This document shows positions 1 to 8,687 of a stretch of 42,583 bases of DNA, piece by piece; positions within the stretch are counted from its first letter, which is position 1, and each line of letters begins with the position of its first letter. Position numbers and translations under genes: made by a program. A model generated the notes under the pieces. It did no database searches. It was not told the DNA's origin and saw only the letters and a program-made list of their open reading frames with translations. The DNA comes from Ramlibacter sp. (GTDB lineage Bacteria > Pseudomonadota > Gammaproteobacteria > Burkholderiales > Burkholderiaceae_C). The stretch is taken from contig JACDFR010000038.1 of assembly GCA_013815685.1 (NCBI GenBank), positions 1 to 42,583 of the forward strand, in the 5' to 3' direction.

Positions 1-900
1 ACCGACTCCCGCCACGGCCGCGCCGCCGGCAACGGCCAGGCCCGCAGCACCCAGCGCCGTCCCCGCTGCTGCCCCTGCGCCGAGCTGCGGCGCGCCGGAC
101 ACCAGGCCGGTGGCAATGCCCGGCCCGAAGATTCCCAAACCCAGCATCGCCAGCGCGGCCAGCATGATGACCAGCGCATGGTCGATAGACGGCTCGGTAC
201 CCGGCGGCACCGTGAACTCGGCGAACAGGCCCGTGCCGATGCCGACGATCACGGCCAGCACCAGCACCTTGATGCCCGAAGACACGACGTTGCCCAGCAC
301 CCGTTCAGCCAGGAACGCCGTCTTGTTCCAAAGTGCAAACGGCACTAGCACGAAGCCCGCGAGCGTGGTCAGCTTGAATTCGATCAGCGTCACGAAGAGC
401 TGCACTGCGAGCACGAAGAAACTCACGATCAGCACCAACCAGGCCAGGAACAGCACCGTGATGACATCGAGATTGGCGAACACCTCCGGAAAGCCCGTCA
501 GGTCGCTGATCTGCTTCATGATCGGCGCGCCGGCCTCCACGCCCACCCGGGCCAGCCGGCCTGGCTGCAGCAATTCGCCCTGGGTCATCGAAGAACCAGA
601 TGCCATCAGTCCGAGCCCGGCGAAGGACCGAAAGATGATGCTCGACAGGCTGTTGAAGTTGTTCAGGATGAATGCGAAGGCGCCGACGTATAGGACTTTC
701 TTGATCAGCTTGCCGATCACATCGTCGCCACCGCCGCCGCTCGCATTGCTCATGGCCCAGAACAGGCCAGCCAACGTCATGTCGATCACGACCAGCGTGG
801 CCGTCAGGAACCCCACCTCGCCGCCAAGCAGGCCGAAGCCGGAGTCGATGTAGCGTGAGAAAACGTCCAGGAAGCGGTCAATGACCGAGAGGTCGTTCAT
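1..900 (-). CDS. trbL: TrbL, conjugal transfer inner-membrane channel protein (partial, C-terminus beyond left edge)
   Basis: Integral membrane component of the P-type (VirB6-like) type IV secretion system, thought to line the inner-membrane part of the mating channel. Reading the minus strand from the ATG at 900 gives 300 uninterrupted codons starting MNDLSVIDRFLDVFSRYID, with several long hydrophobic stretches (for example VITVLFLAWLVLIVSFFVLA and IKVLVLAVIVGIGTGLF) and a Gly/Ala-rich stretch near the left edge, as expected for the loop before the hydrophilic C-terminal tail of TrbL. The gene follows trbK by 3 nt and is the last visible gene of the trb operon; trbF, trbG and trbI would be expected further left. 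The frame is intact throughout the visible part. Confidence 0.93.
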   Translation of the reverse strand, partial: MNDLSVIDRFLDVFSRYIDSGFGLLGGEVGFLTATLVVIDMTLAGLFWAMSNASGGGGDDVIGKLIKKVLYVGAFAFILNNFNSLSSIIFRSFAGLGLMASGSSMTQGELLQPGRLARVGVEAGAPIMKQISDLTGFPEVFANLDVITVLFLAWLVLIVSFFVLAVQLFVTLIEFKLTTLAGFVLVPFALWNKTAFLAERVLGNVVSSGIKVLVLAVIVGIGTGLFAEFTVPPGTEPSIDHALVIMLAALAMLGLGIFGPGIATGLVSGAPQLGAGAAAGTALGAAGLAVAGGAAVAGVG

Positions 901-903
901 CGG

Positions 904-1185
904 TCAGTCCCTAGGCGCTGGTGCTGAAGCCGCGGGTGCCGGTGCCGCCGGTGTGTGTTTCGGCCCACCGCTGCCGAAGAAGCGCCGACGCGTGGCCTCG
1001 GCCACCGCATTACATTGGTCGTCGCCGACCTTGGCGTGGTCGGCCTTGCACCGCGCGCGCAGTTCCTGCAGGCGCTCCGAATTGGCTACCAACGACTCGG
1101 CGGTCTCGATGGGTTCAGGCTTGTTGCAGGCGATCAGCAACGCGGCCGCGACAGCAGCCAGGACCATGTTCAGATGCTTTTTCAT
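904..1185 (-). CDS. trbK: TrbK-like small lipoprotein (entry exclusion)
   Basis: A 93-residue protein with an N-terminal signal peptide ending in a lipobox (LIAC, Cys near residue 20), so it should be a lipid-anchored periplasmic protein. The C-terminal end is rich in Ala and Pro (HTPAAPAPAASAPAPRD). Size, lipobox and position between trbJ and trbL match TrbK, the entry-exclusion lipoprotein of RP4-like systems. The sequence itself is poorly conserved in the family, so the name rests largely on gene order. It starts 12 nt after trbJ and ends 3 nt before trbL. Confidence 0.8.
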   Translation of the reverse strand: MKKHLNMVLAAVAAALLIACNKPEPIETAESLVANSERLQELRARCKADHAKVGDDQCNAVAEATRRRFFGSGGPKHTPAAPAPAASAPAPRD

Positions 1186-1197
1186 GGTCGCTTCCCT

Positions 1198-1926
1198 TCA
1201 GTTGCCGTAAAAGTTGACCGTGTAGGGTGTGTACGGCGTACCGTCGCCCTGGAAGCGCCGACGCACCTCGCGGGCGCGCTCCTGGACCGCCACCTGCCGC
1301 GCCCGCTCCAGCGCAGCCGCACGGTCCTGCGTGATCTGCAGCTGCTGTGCCTGCATCGCCTGGCGGGACTGCAGGGCCAGCAGCTGGTTCGTCGCCTGCA
1401 TTGCCTGCAACGCGCCTGTGGCCGACTGGCTGCGGTTTACCAGATCAGTCAAGGTTCGCTCGTCCGACGTGAAGTTCTGGACCGCTTGCGACTGAACCTT
1501 GGTCGCGGTGCGCAACGCTTCCAGCGAATGGGTCCAGCGCGTGCGCGCATCGGTCGCCATCTGCGTGCCCGAGATCGCGGCCGTGTACGACTCGGGATAC
1601 AGGCGGAGGAAGTCCGTCTCCATCTGCGCGACGTTGAAAGCCAGGCCTTGGCCCCGCTGAATCAGCTGGTTCGTTGCCGACAAGGCGGCGCGAAGCTCGC
1701 CCAGTGCGCTGAAGTTCAGACTGGTGAGGTTGCGCGCCTGGTTCGTCAGCATCTGCGCTTCGTTCTGCAGCTGGCGGATCTGGTTGTTGATCTGCTCCAG
1801 CGTGCGCGCGGCCGTCAGGATGTTCTGCGAAAAGTTTGAAGGATCGAATACGACCCACTGCGCGTGCACAGCGGGCGCAAGAGCGATCAGCGATGCCGCT
1901 GCGGCGGCGAGAAAGAGTTTTCTCAT
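1198..1926 (-). CDS. trbJ: TrbJ, periplasmic conjugal transfer protein
   Basis: A 242-residue VirB5-like protein of the mating-pair-formation complex. A signal peptide (MRKLFLAAAAASLIALAPAVHA) is followed by a long, Gln/Asn/Ala-rich helical region with coiled-coil character (LEQINNQIRQLQNEAQML) and a short non-helical C-terminus. The ATG at 1926 is preceded by a good ribosome-binding site (AGGAGA) that lies inside the 3' end of trbE, and the start overlaps the trbE stop as ATGA, which indicates translational coupling. The protein is intact although the upstream trbE is broken. The longer open frame upstream of this ATG is a shadow of trbE. Confidence 0.92.
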   Translation of the reverse strand: MRKLFLAAAAASLIALAPAVHAQWVVFDPSNFSQNILTAARTLEQINNQIRQLQNEAQMLTNQARNLTSLNFSALGELRAALSATNQLIQRGQGLAFNVAQMETDFLRLYPESYTAAISGTQMATDARTRWTHSLEALRTATKVQSQAVQNFTSDERTLTDLVNRSQSATGALQAMQATNQLLALQSRQAMQAQQLQITQDRAAALERARQVAVQERAREVRRRFQGDGTPYTPYTVNFYGN

Positions 1927-4249
1927 GGCGTGTTCTCCTGAGGTGATGAAGGGAAGGACGGAAACGACGGAATGAGGTCGGCGGCCCAATCGAGGCCGCG
2001 ATGGCGCAGCCATGCAGTAGCGAAGGCACGGGGCAAGACCGTCGCAGTCACCGTATCCATGGCGCGCTGGTCCTCTGGCGTGGACGCACCAGCGAACGCG
2101 AGCGCCACAGGCCCAAGTCCGAGGTCGAAGACGCGATTGCCCAGCCGCGACTGGTAGTAGTAATCCCGCTTCGGCTGCGCAGTCGCGACGATCTCGATTT
2201 GCCGGCCGTTGAGTCCGAAGCCTTCGTAGATCACGCGAATCTGCGGCTCGGTCGCCTGCGGGTTCGGCAGGAAGATGCGGCTCGCGCAGCTCTCCACGAT
2301 GGCCGGCGCAATGGTCGAATCCTTGATGTCCGCGAGCGACTGCGTGGCGAAAATCACCGAGACGTTCTTCTTGCGCAATGTCTTCAGCCACTGGCGGATG
2401 CGCGAGGCGAACACGGGGTCATCGAGGAACAGCCAGGCCTCGTCGAGGATCAGCAAAGTCGGCGCGCCATCGAATCGTTCCTCGAAGCGAGCGAACAAGT
2501 AGCCCAGCACCGCCAGCACGGCGGCCTTGCTGTGCATTAGCTCTTCCATCTCGAAGCCCTGCACAGATGCAGTACCGAGCCGTTCCGTATCGGCGTCGAG
2601 CAGCTTGCCGTGTGCGCCACCCAAAACGTAGGGCTGCAGGGCCTGGCGCAGGGCATTGGACTGCAGCAGCACAGACAGCCCGGTCATGGTGCGCTGTTCG
2701 ACGGGCGCGCTGGCCAGGCTGTTGAGCGCCGACCAGACGGCGTCCTTCTCGGGCGGCCCTACAGCGATGCCCTCCTGAATCAAACGCCCTTCGATCCACT
2801 CGGCTGCCCACGTGCGGTAGCCGTCCCGATCGATGCGCGCCAGCGGCTGGAACGCGACGGCGCCCTCGGTGCCGAGGTCGTAGTGCTCGCCACCGAGCCC
2901 AAGGATGGTGGCTCGCATCGAGCGGCCCATGTCGAAGGCGAAGATGCGCGAGCCCGGGTAGCGGCGGAACTGCATCGCCAGCGTCGCAAGGGTGGGCCGC
3001 CGAGATGCGTATTGCGCTCCGGCCCCGCCCACACGGCCGACACCGGCATCATGTGCGCCAGGTTCAGCGTCGAGACGATGGGCTGGCGGACGTTGGCGTA
3101 GGCGTGGCCCGGCACCGACGACAGCCATGCGTCAACCGCATTCAGGGTCTCTGAAATGGTGACGAAGCCGCGGCCCTGGATGGCTCGCTCCACGGCACGC
3201 AGCTTCTCGTCGGCCGCCGTCGCGTCGGCGTCCAGTACGGTCACGGTTGCCGTGACGCAGCCGAAGGCCACCTGATCGCTACCCAGCTCCTGCAACGCCG
3301 CATCGGCATCCGATGCCTTGTTGGACGCATCCGAGTCCACCAGCGGGCTCTCCTGCTGGAAGATCGTCTCGCGCAGCAGCGCGACGATGTTCTTGCGCTT
3401 GGCGAACCATTGGCGGCGCAGGCGGCGCAGTTCATTCTCCGCCTCGGCCTTGTCCAGGCACAGGAAGCGCGTGCTCCAGCGGTAAGCAAAACCCAGGCGG
3501 TTCAGGTCGTCCAGCAACCCCGGCCAGGTCGAGGATGGAAAGCCTCGGACCGAGAGCACCCGCAGATGCTGATTTCCCAGCATCGGCGCCAGGCCGCCCA
3601 CCAAGGGTTGATCGGCCAGCAGCGCATCGAGGTGAATGGCTACCTCGGGCACGGCCACCGTATGCCGGCGCGTGGATACGCAGCTGTGCAGGTAGGTCAG
3701 GGTCTGCGCATCGTCGAGCCATGAGATTTCCGGCATCACGCCTTCGAGCAAGCCGAAGAAGCGCTCGGTCTCCGACACGAAGGCTTCGAGCCGTTCGCGC
3801 CAGTCCACACCCTCGGCGCGGTTGTTCTCGTAGAGCAGCCTGGCGGCGCGCGCCGTCGATTCCTCGGGCGGCAAGTACAGCAGCGTCAGGTGGTAACTGC
3901 TCTCGAAGTGGCTGGCGTCCTCCTCGAAGGCGGCGCGGCGCTCTTCGTCAACCAGCCAGGACAGTGGCTCGGGAAAGTTCGAGTCGGGGTAGTTGGCCGC
4001 TTCGCGCCGCTCGGCGTCGACAAACAAGGCCCAGCCTGAGCCGAGACGCCGCAGCGCGTTGTTGAGGCGCGCCGCGGTGGCGACCAACTCTCCCTGTGTC
4101 GCGCTGTCCAGATCCGGCCCGCGGAACCGCGCCGTGCGCTGGAATGAGCCATCCTTGTTGAGGACGACGCCGGGCGCCACCAGTCCGGCCCAAGGGAGCC
4201 AGTCGGCCAGCAGCGCCGGGCGCTTGCGGTATTCGGTGAGGTTCAACAT
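1923..4249 (-). pseudogene. trbE: trbE, VirB4-family transfer ATPase, broken by an internal deletion/frameshift that removes Walker A
   Basis: TrbE is the cytoplasmic AAA-type ATPase that energises pilus and channel assembly. The first frame (4249 to about 2990, about 420 residues, MLNLTEYRKRPALLADWLP) is a normal VirB4/CagE N-terminus up to NTHLGGPP. The second frame (about 2990 to 1923, about 355 residues) continues with LATLAMQFRRYPGSRIFAFD and carries Walker B (LLILDEAWLF) and the motif FATQSLADI. Related proteins have about 35-37 residues between these blocks, including the GPTGxGKS P-loop; here they are missing and the frame shifts in the bases around 2987-2996. No intact product or P-loop can be made. 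The 3' end still supplies the trbJ ribosome-binding site. An assembly error is possible but would have to remove about 110 bases. Confidence 0.88.
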
Positions 4250-4256
4250 GGTAGCC

Positions 4257-4529
4257 TCACACGTCGAGCAATTGCCGGTGCTTGATGTGCCGCGTGAACA
4301 CCTGCATGAACTGCGGGTCCAGGCGCGCACCCCAGACGGCGAGCGAGTGTCCGATGATCCACAGCGCAAGCCCGGGCAGCCAAAGCTGAAGGCCCAGGCC
4401 GACGGCGGCGGCCAGCGTGCCGTTGGCAATCGCCACGGTACGCGGCGCACCGCCCAGCAGGATCGGTTCGGTCAGCGACCGGTGCAGCGGCACCTCGAAG
4501 CCGACCAGGCTCCCGGTGGCGGTGTTCAT
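4257..4529 (-). CDS. trbD: TrbD, small conjugal transfer membrane protein
   Basis: A 90-residue VirB3-like inner-membrane protein. It has the typical layout: a short soluble N-terminus (FEVPLHRSLTEPILLGG), one or two close hydrophobic segments (TVAIANGTLAAAVGLGLQLW and GLALWIIGHSLAVWG), and the C-terminal motif DPQFMQVFTRHIKHR conserved in TrbD. It overlaps the trbC stop by 4 nt (ATGA) and ends 7 nt before the trbE start, consistent with one operon. In some systems VirB3 and VirB4 are fused; here they are separate. Confidence 0.92.
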   Translation of the reverse strand: MNTATGSLVGFEVPLHRSLTEPILLGGAPRTVAIANGTLAAAVGLGLQLWLPGLALWIIGHSLAVWGARLDPQFMQVFTRHIKHRQLLDV

Positions 4530-4858
4530 GCCAGCACCGCCCCGCCCGTGAAACTGAAGAAAGTCAGGAAGAAGCTCGACGCCGCGAAGGCGATTGACAG
4601 ACCGAACACGATCTGGATCAGCTTGCGGAAGCCCCCACTCGTATCGCCGAAGGCGAGCGCCAGGCCGGTGGCGATGATGACGATCACCGCGATGATGCGC
4701 GCTACCGGCCCCTGGATGGATTCGAGCACCGATTGCAGCGGTGCCTCCCAGGGCATGTTCGAGCCGGCTGCGTGCGAGGGCAGTGCCACTGCCAGCAGAA
4801 GCGCAGCTGCCGCAGCGACGTGGAGGAGCGGTTTTACGGCGATGCGTAGAGTCGTCAT
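4526..4858 (-). CDS. trbC: TrbC, conjugative pilin subunit
   Basis: A 110-residue VirB2/TrbC prepilin, the major subunit of the conjugative pilus. A long signal peptide ends near SHAAGSNMPWE and is followed by two hydrophobic helices (ARIIAVIVIIATGLALAFG and LIQIVFGLSIAFAASSFFLTF) that form the hairpin typical of this pilin. In RP4-type systems the TraF protease trims and cyclises this protein; a traF gene is present at 16101-16634. The ATG at 4858 follows CCGGAGAAACTTC (a good ribosome-binding site) and overlaps the trbB stop (ATGA). Confidence 0.93.
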   Translation of the reverse strand: MTTLRIAVKPLLHVAAAAALLLAVALPSHAAGSNMPWEAPLQSVLESIQGPVARIIAVIVIIATGLALAFGDTSGGFRKLIQIVFGLSIAFAASSFFLTFFSFTGGAVLA

Positions 4859-5865
4859 GAAGTTTCTCCGGTAATGGTTGAAGGAATGGATGGGAAGGAA
4901 GACACCAGCTCGGTGCTGAGGTGGTAGCCTTGGCTGTCGTAGCCGATGACGCGCGCGATCTCGCGCACGTGGCGTGCGCGGCCGCGCCCGGCGAGGAAGA
5001 CGACGACGTTGACCGCCTCGGCGATCAGGGCGCGTGGCACGGTCACGCTGACCTCCTGCACCAGTTGCTCCAGCCGCGTGAGCGCGCCGTGCGCTGAACC
5101 GGCATGCACCGTGGCGATGCCGCCGGGATGCCCGGTGCCCCAGGCTTTGAGCAGGTCGAGTGCTTCGGAACCGCGCACCTCGCCGACGACGATGCGGTCG
5201 GGCCGGAGCCGCAAGGTCGCGCGCACCAGGTCGGCCATGCTGCTTACGCCCGGCTCGGTGCGCATGCCCACGTGGTCGTCGGAGCGGCACTGTAGCTCTA
5301 CCGTGTCCTCGAGGATCAGCACGCGGTCGCGCGTCTCGGCGATCTCATCGAGCAAGGCATTGGCCAGCGTGGTCTTGCCGGTGCTGGTGCCGCCCGCGAC
5401 GATGATGTTCAGACGCTCACGTACCGCACGTCGCAGGAACGCCGCCTGATCCTCTGTCATCACGCCATCGGCCACGTATTGGGCCAGCGTTATGATTCGC
5501 AGCGCCCGCTTGCGGATCGCGAAGGATGGCGCGCGCACGACAGGCGGCAACACGCCAAGGAAGCGTTCGCCCGACTCCGGCAGCTCGGCCGACAGGATGG
5601 GCGCGCCCGCATGCACCTCGGTGCGGACGTGCGCGGCCACCAGGCGGATGATCCGTTCGGCCACAGCCGGTGGCAGTGCCGCCCCCGTGGCTTCCCGACC
5701 CGTTCCGAGCCTGTCCACCCAGAGCGAGCCATCCGGATTCAGCAGAACCTCGACGACTTCCGGGTCATCGAGCGCCGCCGCGATCTCCGGCCCCATGGCC
5801 GTGCGCAACATGCGGACTCGCCGCTTCAACGAGGCGTCCATCGCGTTGGACTCATGCAGGTCCAA
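4855..5865 (-). CDS. trbB: TrbB, VirB11-family secretion ATPase
   Basis: A 336-residue hexameric ATPase of the type IV secretion system. All catalytic motifs are intact: Walker A GGTSTGKTT, Asp box ILEDTVEL, Walker B with Arg (RIVVGEVRG) and His box (TVHAGS). The best start is the TTG at 5865, because a full AGGAGG (5872-5877) lies 6 nt upstream; the next in-frame ATG is at 5841 without a comparable site. The gene overlaps the 3' end of the copG-like gene by 14 nt and the trbC start by 4 nt. This intact copy contrasts with the second, degenerate VirB11-like gene at 12259-13383. Confidence 0.94.
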   Translation of the reverse strand: MDLHESNAMDASLKRRVRMLRTAMGPEIAAALDDPEVVEVLLNPDGSLWVDRLGTGREATGAALPPAVAERIIRLVAAHVRTEVHAGAPILSAELPESGERFLGVLPPVVRAPSFAIRKRALRIITLAQYVADGVMTEDQAAFLRRAVRERLNIIVAGGTSTGKTTLANALLDEIAETRDRVLILEDTVELQCRSDDHVGMRTEPGVSSMADLVRATLRLRPDRIVVGEVRGSEALDLLKAWGTGHPGGIATVHAGSAHGALTRLEQLVQEVSVTVPRALIAEAVNVVVFLAGRGRARHVREIARVIGYDSQGYHLSTELVSSFPSIPSTITGETS

Positions 5866-6338
5866 GATGAACCTCCTGGTGGTCGGTACCTGCCCCCGCC
5901 TGGGCGCCGGCTTGCGTCGGTTCGGCAGCTTCGGCGGGCCCGATGTCTTCATGGACTTCGCGCACCAGGCTGCGCCCCCGCTGGATGTGGCGCGCGAGCT
6001 GTTCGATGAACTGCACGTACCGGGCCCGGCCCTGCGCGCGCGGCCTCCTGTTGGCCCTCAGGCACCTGCAGCGAGACCGTCAGGAAGTAGCGGACGTACA
6101 GGGCCAACGTCTCGATCAGCACGTTCTGGTCGCGCTCCAACCGGTCGAACTGACGCGAGAGCCTGTCCAGCCGTTTGGCGATGGCTGCCTCGCGCTGGTC
6201 GTGGCCGTCGGGCGAGAGGAACGAGGCCAGCGCGGCGGCGATCACGGCAGACTTCGACACGCCCTTGTGCGCCGCGACCTGGTCCAGCCGCTTCGCATGG
6301 TCCGGCTCGATGAAGATGTTCAGCCGGGCGCGGGTCAT
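5852..6338 (-). pseudogene. CopG-like ribbon-helix-helix protein of the transfer operon, frameshifted
   Basis: Genes of this kind lie between traG and trbB in Tn4371-like elements and encode a ribbon-helix-helix protein of about 160 residues with an N-terminal DNA-binding strand (MTRARLNIFIEPDHAKRLDQ) and a long helix (AIAKRLDRLSRQFDRLERDQ). The frame is normal to EAARA, then breaks at the GC repeat at 6034-6041. Restoring one GC dinucleotide (four units to five) reopens a frame reading QGRARYVQFIEQLARHIQRG and ending at 5852. As it stands, translation gives a 129-residue protein ending at 5949 with an unrelated Pro/Ala-rich tail. The start overlaps the traG stop (ATGA). The DNA-binding part would survive; a sequencing error in the GC run is the alternative. 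Confidence 0.8.
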
Positions 6339-8335
6339 AGCGCGATTCCGTCGTCGGGGTCCAGCGCAGCCAGGCGTGCAGTACGCGTGAGCTGGCGGTC
6401 CACGTCCTGCGGACGCAGCAGCCCCTCGTTCTGGTCTCCATCGTCATCCAGCACCAACAGGCCGTCGGAGTCTGGAAGCGAGGGCACCTCGGCGCCGATA
6501 TCCAGCTCGGGCTTGAGTTGATGGCCACCCTCGTCGGCCATGCCGTCGCCATCGCCGACAGACGAAGGCGACAGCGCTGCCAGGGGTGGCAACCCGCTCC
6601 AGTCGTCAAGGCGCGCCGCAGGACGGTCCGCGTACGCGCCGGAAATCAGTGCCGGCGCAGGCAGGACGCGCGTGGTGAAGTTCCGGTCCTGGTAATACCG
6701 CAGCTTCTTCGCCTTGATCGGCGGATGGCCGGAGACCATCACCACCGCGTCGTCGGGCGGCAGCTGCATCACCTCGCCGGGAGTGAGCAGCGGCCGGGCC
6801 GTCTCCTGGCGTGACACCATCAGGTGGCCGAGCCACGGCGCAAGCCGGTGGCCGGCGTAGTTGCGCTGGGCGCGCAGTTCTGTTGCCGTCCCCAGCGCCT
6901 CGGAGATGCGCTTGGCCGTGCGCTCGTCGTTCGTCGCGAACGCGATGCGCACGTGGCAGTTGTCCAGGATCGAGTGGTTCTGGCCGTAGGCTTTGTCGAT
7001 CTGGTTGAGTGACTGCGCGATCAGGAAGGCACGCAGGCCGTAGCCGGCCATGAAGGCAAGTGCGGATTCGAAGAAGTCCAGCCGGCCCAGCGCCGGGAAC
7101 TCGTCAAGCATCAGCAGCAGCTTGTGCTTGCGCGCGATGCCATCCGAACCATCGAGCGATTCGGTCAACCGCCGGCCGACCTGGTTGAGGATCAACCGGA
7201 TCAGCGGCTTGGTGCGGCTGATGTCCGAGGGCGGCACGACCAGGTAGAGCGAGACCGGGTGCGCGGCCGAGATCAAGTCGGCGATCCGCCAGTCGCAGCG
7301 CGACGTGACTTCGGCCACCGTGGGGTCACGGTACAGGCCCAGGAAGCTCATGGCGGTGGACAGCACCCCCGAGCGCTCGTTGTCGCTTTTGTTCAGCACT
7401 TCACGTGCAGCCGATGCGACGACGGGATGAACTTCGTCACCCAGATGCCATGTCGTCATCATGCGATGCAGCGTCACCTCGAATGGGCACGCCGGATCGG
7501 ATAGGAAGTTGGCGACGCCGCGCAATGTCTTGTCCTCGCCGGCGTAGAGCACATGGAGGATCGCGCCGACCAGCAATGCGTGGCTGGTCTTCTCCCAGTG
7601 GTTGCGCCGCTCCAGGGCGCCTTCGGGGTCGACCAGGATGTCGGCGATGTTCTGCACGTCGCGCACCTCGTGCGATCCGTGCCGCACTTCGAGAAGAGGG
7701 TTATACGCTGCGGATCGCGCGTCGGTCGGGTTGAACAGCAGGCAGTGCGAGAAAAGCGAGCGCCAGCCGGAAGTGAGGGACCAGTTCTCGCCCTTGATGT
7801 CGTGCACGACGGCCGACCCTGGCCACGCAAGAAGCGTGGGAACCACCAACCCCACACCCTTGCCCGAGCGGGTCGGTGCGAACGCCATGACGTGTTCGGG
7901 CCCATCATGTCGCAGATAAGTGTCTTTCTGCTGGTCCATCTTGCCGAGGAAGACGCCGGCCGGCGTCGTCAACCTGGCCCTGCGAATGTCCTCACCGTCT
8001 GCCCAGCGCGCCGAGCCGTAGGTGGTGACGCGTCTGGTCAGGCGCGAGCGCCACACCGCCATCGCGATGGCGGCGCCGGTGGCGATCAACCCGCTCGATG
8101 CGGCAATGGCGCCGCCGCGCAGGAAGACCTGCGGCGCGTAGGCATCGTAGAAGTACCACCATTCGAACAGCCGCCAGGGCCGGTAGACGGATATGCCCAA
8201 CAGCTCAAACCATGGCGCTCCCAGCCGGGCTTGGTAGCCGAGCGCCGCTGCCGTCCACTGGGTGGCTCCCCATACCCCACAGACGGCAGTACCCAGCACC
8301 ACCACGATCTGCCCGAACAGCACGCCCGTGGGCAT
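6335..8335 (-). CDS. traG: TraG, VirD4-type coupling protein
   Basis: A 666-residue membrane-anchored ATPase that brings the relaxase-DNA complex to the secretion channel. It has N-terminal hydrophobic segments (LFGQIVVVLGTAVCGVW and a second near residues 75-95), Walker A PTRSGKG at about residues 154-160, and Walker B LLLMLDEFPALGR. The C-terminus is acidic (DIGAEVPSLPDSDG, VLDDDGDQNEG). I chose the ATG at 8335 because AGAGG lies just upstream and the first membrane segment follows directly; a longer frame starts at 8380. It is the first gene of the traG-trb operon and is intact. Confidence 0.94.
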   Translation of the reverse strand: MPTGVLFGQIVVVLGTAVCGVWGATQWTAAALGYQARLGAPWFELLGISVYRPWRLFEWWYFYDAYAPQVFLRGGAIAASSGLIATGAAIAMAVWRSRLTRRVTTYGSARWADGEDIRRARLTTPAGVFLGKMDQQKDTYLRHDGPEHVMAFAPTRSGKGVGLVVPTLLAWPGSAVVHDIKGENWSLTSGWRSLFSHCLLFNPTDARSAAYNPLLEVRHGSHEVRDVQNIADILVDPEGALERRNHWEKTSHALLVGAILHVLYAGEDKTLRGVANFLSDPACPFEVTLHRMMTTWHLGDEVHPVVASAAREVLNKSDNERSGVLSTAMSFLGLYRDPTVAEVTSRCDWRIADLISAAHPVSLYLVVPPSDISRTKPLIRLILNQVGRRLTESLDGSDGIARKHKLLLMLDEFPALGRLDFFESALAFMAGYGLRAFLIAQSLNQIDKAYGQNHSILDNCHVRIAFATNDERTAKRISEALGTATELRAQRNYAGHRLAPWLGHLMVSRQETARPLLTPGEVMQLPPDDAVVMVSGHPPIKAKKLRYYQDRNFTTRVLPAPALISGAYADRPAARLDDWSGLPPLAALSPSSVGDGDGMADEGGHQLKPELDIGAEVPSLPDSDGLLVLDDDGDQNEGLLRPQDVDRQLTRTARLAALDPDDGIAL

Positions 8336-8687
8336 AAGCACCTCTTTGCGCGTCAATTGCAAACCTCCGCAAGCCAGCACGGCCCATGCACGGGAGTTTG
8401 GAATTCAAGTGCCGGATCGCCCACCCATCGTGGCGTAGCACAGCGCAGTCGGTGAACTCAAATGTTGAAACGCATCGGGTGCAACGGCGCGGCCAAAAGC
8501 CGGCGGACCATGCGGGATACGCGGACGAACCGATAATGGGCAGCTGTTCGCATCGAAAACTTGCCGTTTCATTGAAACCCCGTTAAGGTGAATTGAGAAA
8601 TGTCTACGCTCACTCTACGGAGAGAACGCGAGCTTTCGCGGGCTGACTTCAACCGATAAATCAGCGACATCAAACGTTTCGTTGCCT
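8336..8687. other. Intergenic region between divergent traG and mnmH
   Basis: About 350 nt without a convincing gene. It must hold the promoters of the traG-trb operon (minus) and of mnmH (plus). Part of it is clearly AT-richer than the transfer genes (around 8540-8600 and 8650-8690). I see no clear sigma-70 pair for either direction. The stretch 8608-8667 resembles 13470-13529 (see repeat entries). Confidence 0.5.
8608..8667 (+). repeat. Diverged repeat, copy 1 (beside mnmH)
   Basis: Contains GCTCACT at 8608, GAGAACG shortly after, and the 12-mer ATAAATCAGCGA at 8656-8667. The same elements occur in the same order and with the same 48-nt distance between GCTCACT and the 12-mer at 13470-13529. 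Read on the minus strand, both copies contain an open stretch starting SLIY followed by a basic/serine-rich segment. The two copies sit at the two sides of the cargo block. Confidence 0.5.

Noticed and set aside
110..853. A 247-codon plus-strand frame at the left edge
   Set aside because: It is antisense to trbL, whose minus-strand frame gives a clear TrbL sequence with membrane helices.
2780..4450. trbE N-terminal frame starting at 4450
   Set aside because: The part before 4249 is a shadow of trbD; the TrbE-like sequence begins at the ATG at 4249.
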